A DNA stretch of 5,679 nucleotides from Conexibacter sp. GTDB lineage: Bacteria > Actinomycetota > Thermoleophilia > Solirubrobacterales > Solirubrobacteraceae. A model generated the notes under the pieces. The model did no database searches. It was not told the origin of the DNA and saw only the letters and a list, made by a program, of their open reading frames with translations. The stretch lies in NCBI GenBank assembly GCA_025964055.1, contig JAOPZP010000216.1, forward strand, positions 1 through 5,679, read 5' to 3'. Both the position numbers and the translations under genes were made by a program. The stretch's first letter is position 1; the number at the start of each line of letters is the position of its first letter. Positions 4,908 through 5,679 of the stretch are shown in pieces.

Positions 4908-5679
4908 ATGGCCGGCCGCATCGTCCTGTTCGGAGCCACCGGGTACACCGGCGAGCTCACCGCGCGCGAGCTCGCCGGACGCGGGGAGCGCCCGGTGCTC
5001 GCCGCACGCAACGAGGCGCGCGTGCGGGCACTGGCCGGGGAGCTCGGCGGGCTGGATTGGGCGGTGGCCGACGTGGGCGACCCGGCGAGCGTGCGGGCGC
5101 TGGTGGAGCGGGGCGACGTGCTGATCTCCACGGTCGGGCCGTTCGCGCGCTGGGGCGGTCCCGCGGTGGAGGCCGCGATCGGCGCGGGCGCCCACTACGT
5201 CGACTCGACCGGCGAGACGCCGTTCATCCGCGCGGTGTTCGAGCAGTACGGGCCGCGGGCGGCGGCGTCGGGTTCCGCGCTGCTGACGGCGATGGGCTAC
5301 GACTGGGTGCCCGGGAACCTGGCGGGCGCGCTGGCGCTGCGCGACGCCGGGCCCGAGGCCGTGCGCGTGGAGATCGGGTACTTCCTGACGGGCGACGGCG
5401 GCGGCATGAGCGGCGGGACGCGCGCGTCGGCGGCCGGCGTGATGCTGGAGCCGGGCTTCGCGTGGCGCGGCGGGCGGCTGGTGACCGAGCGCGGCGGAGC
5501 GCGGGGACGGTCGTTCGTGGTCGACGGGACGTCGCGCAAGGCGCTGTCGGTGGGAACGACGGAGCACTTCGCGCTCCCCCGCTCGTTCCCGGCGCTGCGC
5601 GACGTCGACGTGCACCTCGGCTGGTTCGGCGGCGCCACCGACGCGGTGCGGGCGTTCGCGCTCGGCGGCGCGCTGGCCG
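4908..5679 (+). CDS. Saccharopine dehydrogenase-like NAD(P)-binding oxidoreductase, N-terminal part (3' end outside window)
   Basis: The first 257 residues are visible. Residues 4-16 (IVLFGATGYTG) form a Rossmann strand and glycine loop of the GxxGxxG type; LAARN at 31-35 follows strand 2; ISTVGPFARWGG at 73-84 and HYVDSTGE at 96-103 are the hallmark segments of the saccharopine dehydrogenase NADP-binding family, which includes the trans-acting enoyl reductases that act with mycobacterial polyketide synthases. The true lysine-pathway enzyme is only one member, and in actinobacteria most relatives are oxidoreductases of unknown substrate, so I do not assign lysine metabolism. GDGGGMSGGTRAS (162-174) resembles the glycine-rich turn that follows in this subgroup. 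No membrane segment or signal is seen in this part. ATG at 4908 starts directly before the first strand. It is transcribed away from the peptidase-LCP operon, and a shared function is not indicated. Confidence 0.86.
   Translation, partial: MAGRIVLFGATGYTGELTARELAGRGERPVLAARNEARVRALAGELGGLDWAVADVGDPASVRALVERGDVLISTVGPFARWGGPAVEAAIGAGAHYVDSTGETPFIRAVFEQYGPRAAASGSALLTAMGYDWVPGNLAGALALRDAGPEAVRVEIGYFLTGDGGGMSGGTRASAAGVMLEPGFAWRGGRLVTERGGARGRSFVVDGTSRKALSVGTTEHFALPRSFPALRDVDVHLGWFGGATDAVRAFALGGALA

Overview
This is a GC-rich bacterial window. Codons end mostly in G or C, genes are packed with 4-base overlaps, and TANNNT-type -10 boxes lie directly next to start codons. Together with two LytR-CpsA-Psr (LCP) proteins of a type I associate with Thermoleophilia/Solirubrobacterales, this suggests a high-GC actinobacterium. 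That placement is an inference from style and protein features, not from a marker gene.

Layout, right to left on the minus strand: a complete M20-family metallopeptidase gene (4844 to 3705), then two tandem LCP-family genes (3708 to 2146 and 2149 to 659), each starting inside the stop codon of the gene before it (TTGA and ATGA overlaps). The three genes look like one translationally coupled operon. Next comes a gap of about 250 bases without a gene (407-658), almost entirely filled by a 57-bp tandem repeat. It is followed by the 5' part of a UDP-glucose 6-dehydrogenase-type gene (406 to 1), cut by the window edge. On the plus strand, diverging from the peptidase gene across a 63-bp gap, is the 5' part of a saccharopine-dehydrogenase-like oxidoreductase gene (4908 to 5679), cut by the right edge.

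How the genes may work together: LCP proteins are membrane-anchored enzymes that transfer lipid-linked glycopolymers onto peptidoglycan or other cell-envelope acceptors. A UDP-glucose dehydrogenase would supply UDP-glucuronate for an acidic polymer. The minus-strand block is therefore plausibly a cell-envelope glycopolymer locus. The role of the M20 peptidase there is unclear, and the divergent oxidoreductase may be unrelated.

The most unusual structure is the 57-bp repeat. Each unit is a copy of the last codons and stop of the downstream LCP gene plus spacer, kept in the same reading frame (57 = 19 codons), with a strong GC hairpin at each unit junction. The unit nearest the dehydrogenase gene has lost the stop but keeps nine LCP-tail residues with only synonymous changes. 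I see no CRISPR array, RNA gene, insertion sequence or phage element, and nothing that clearly forms a wholly new system.
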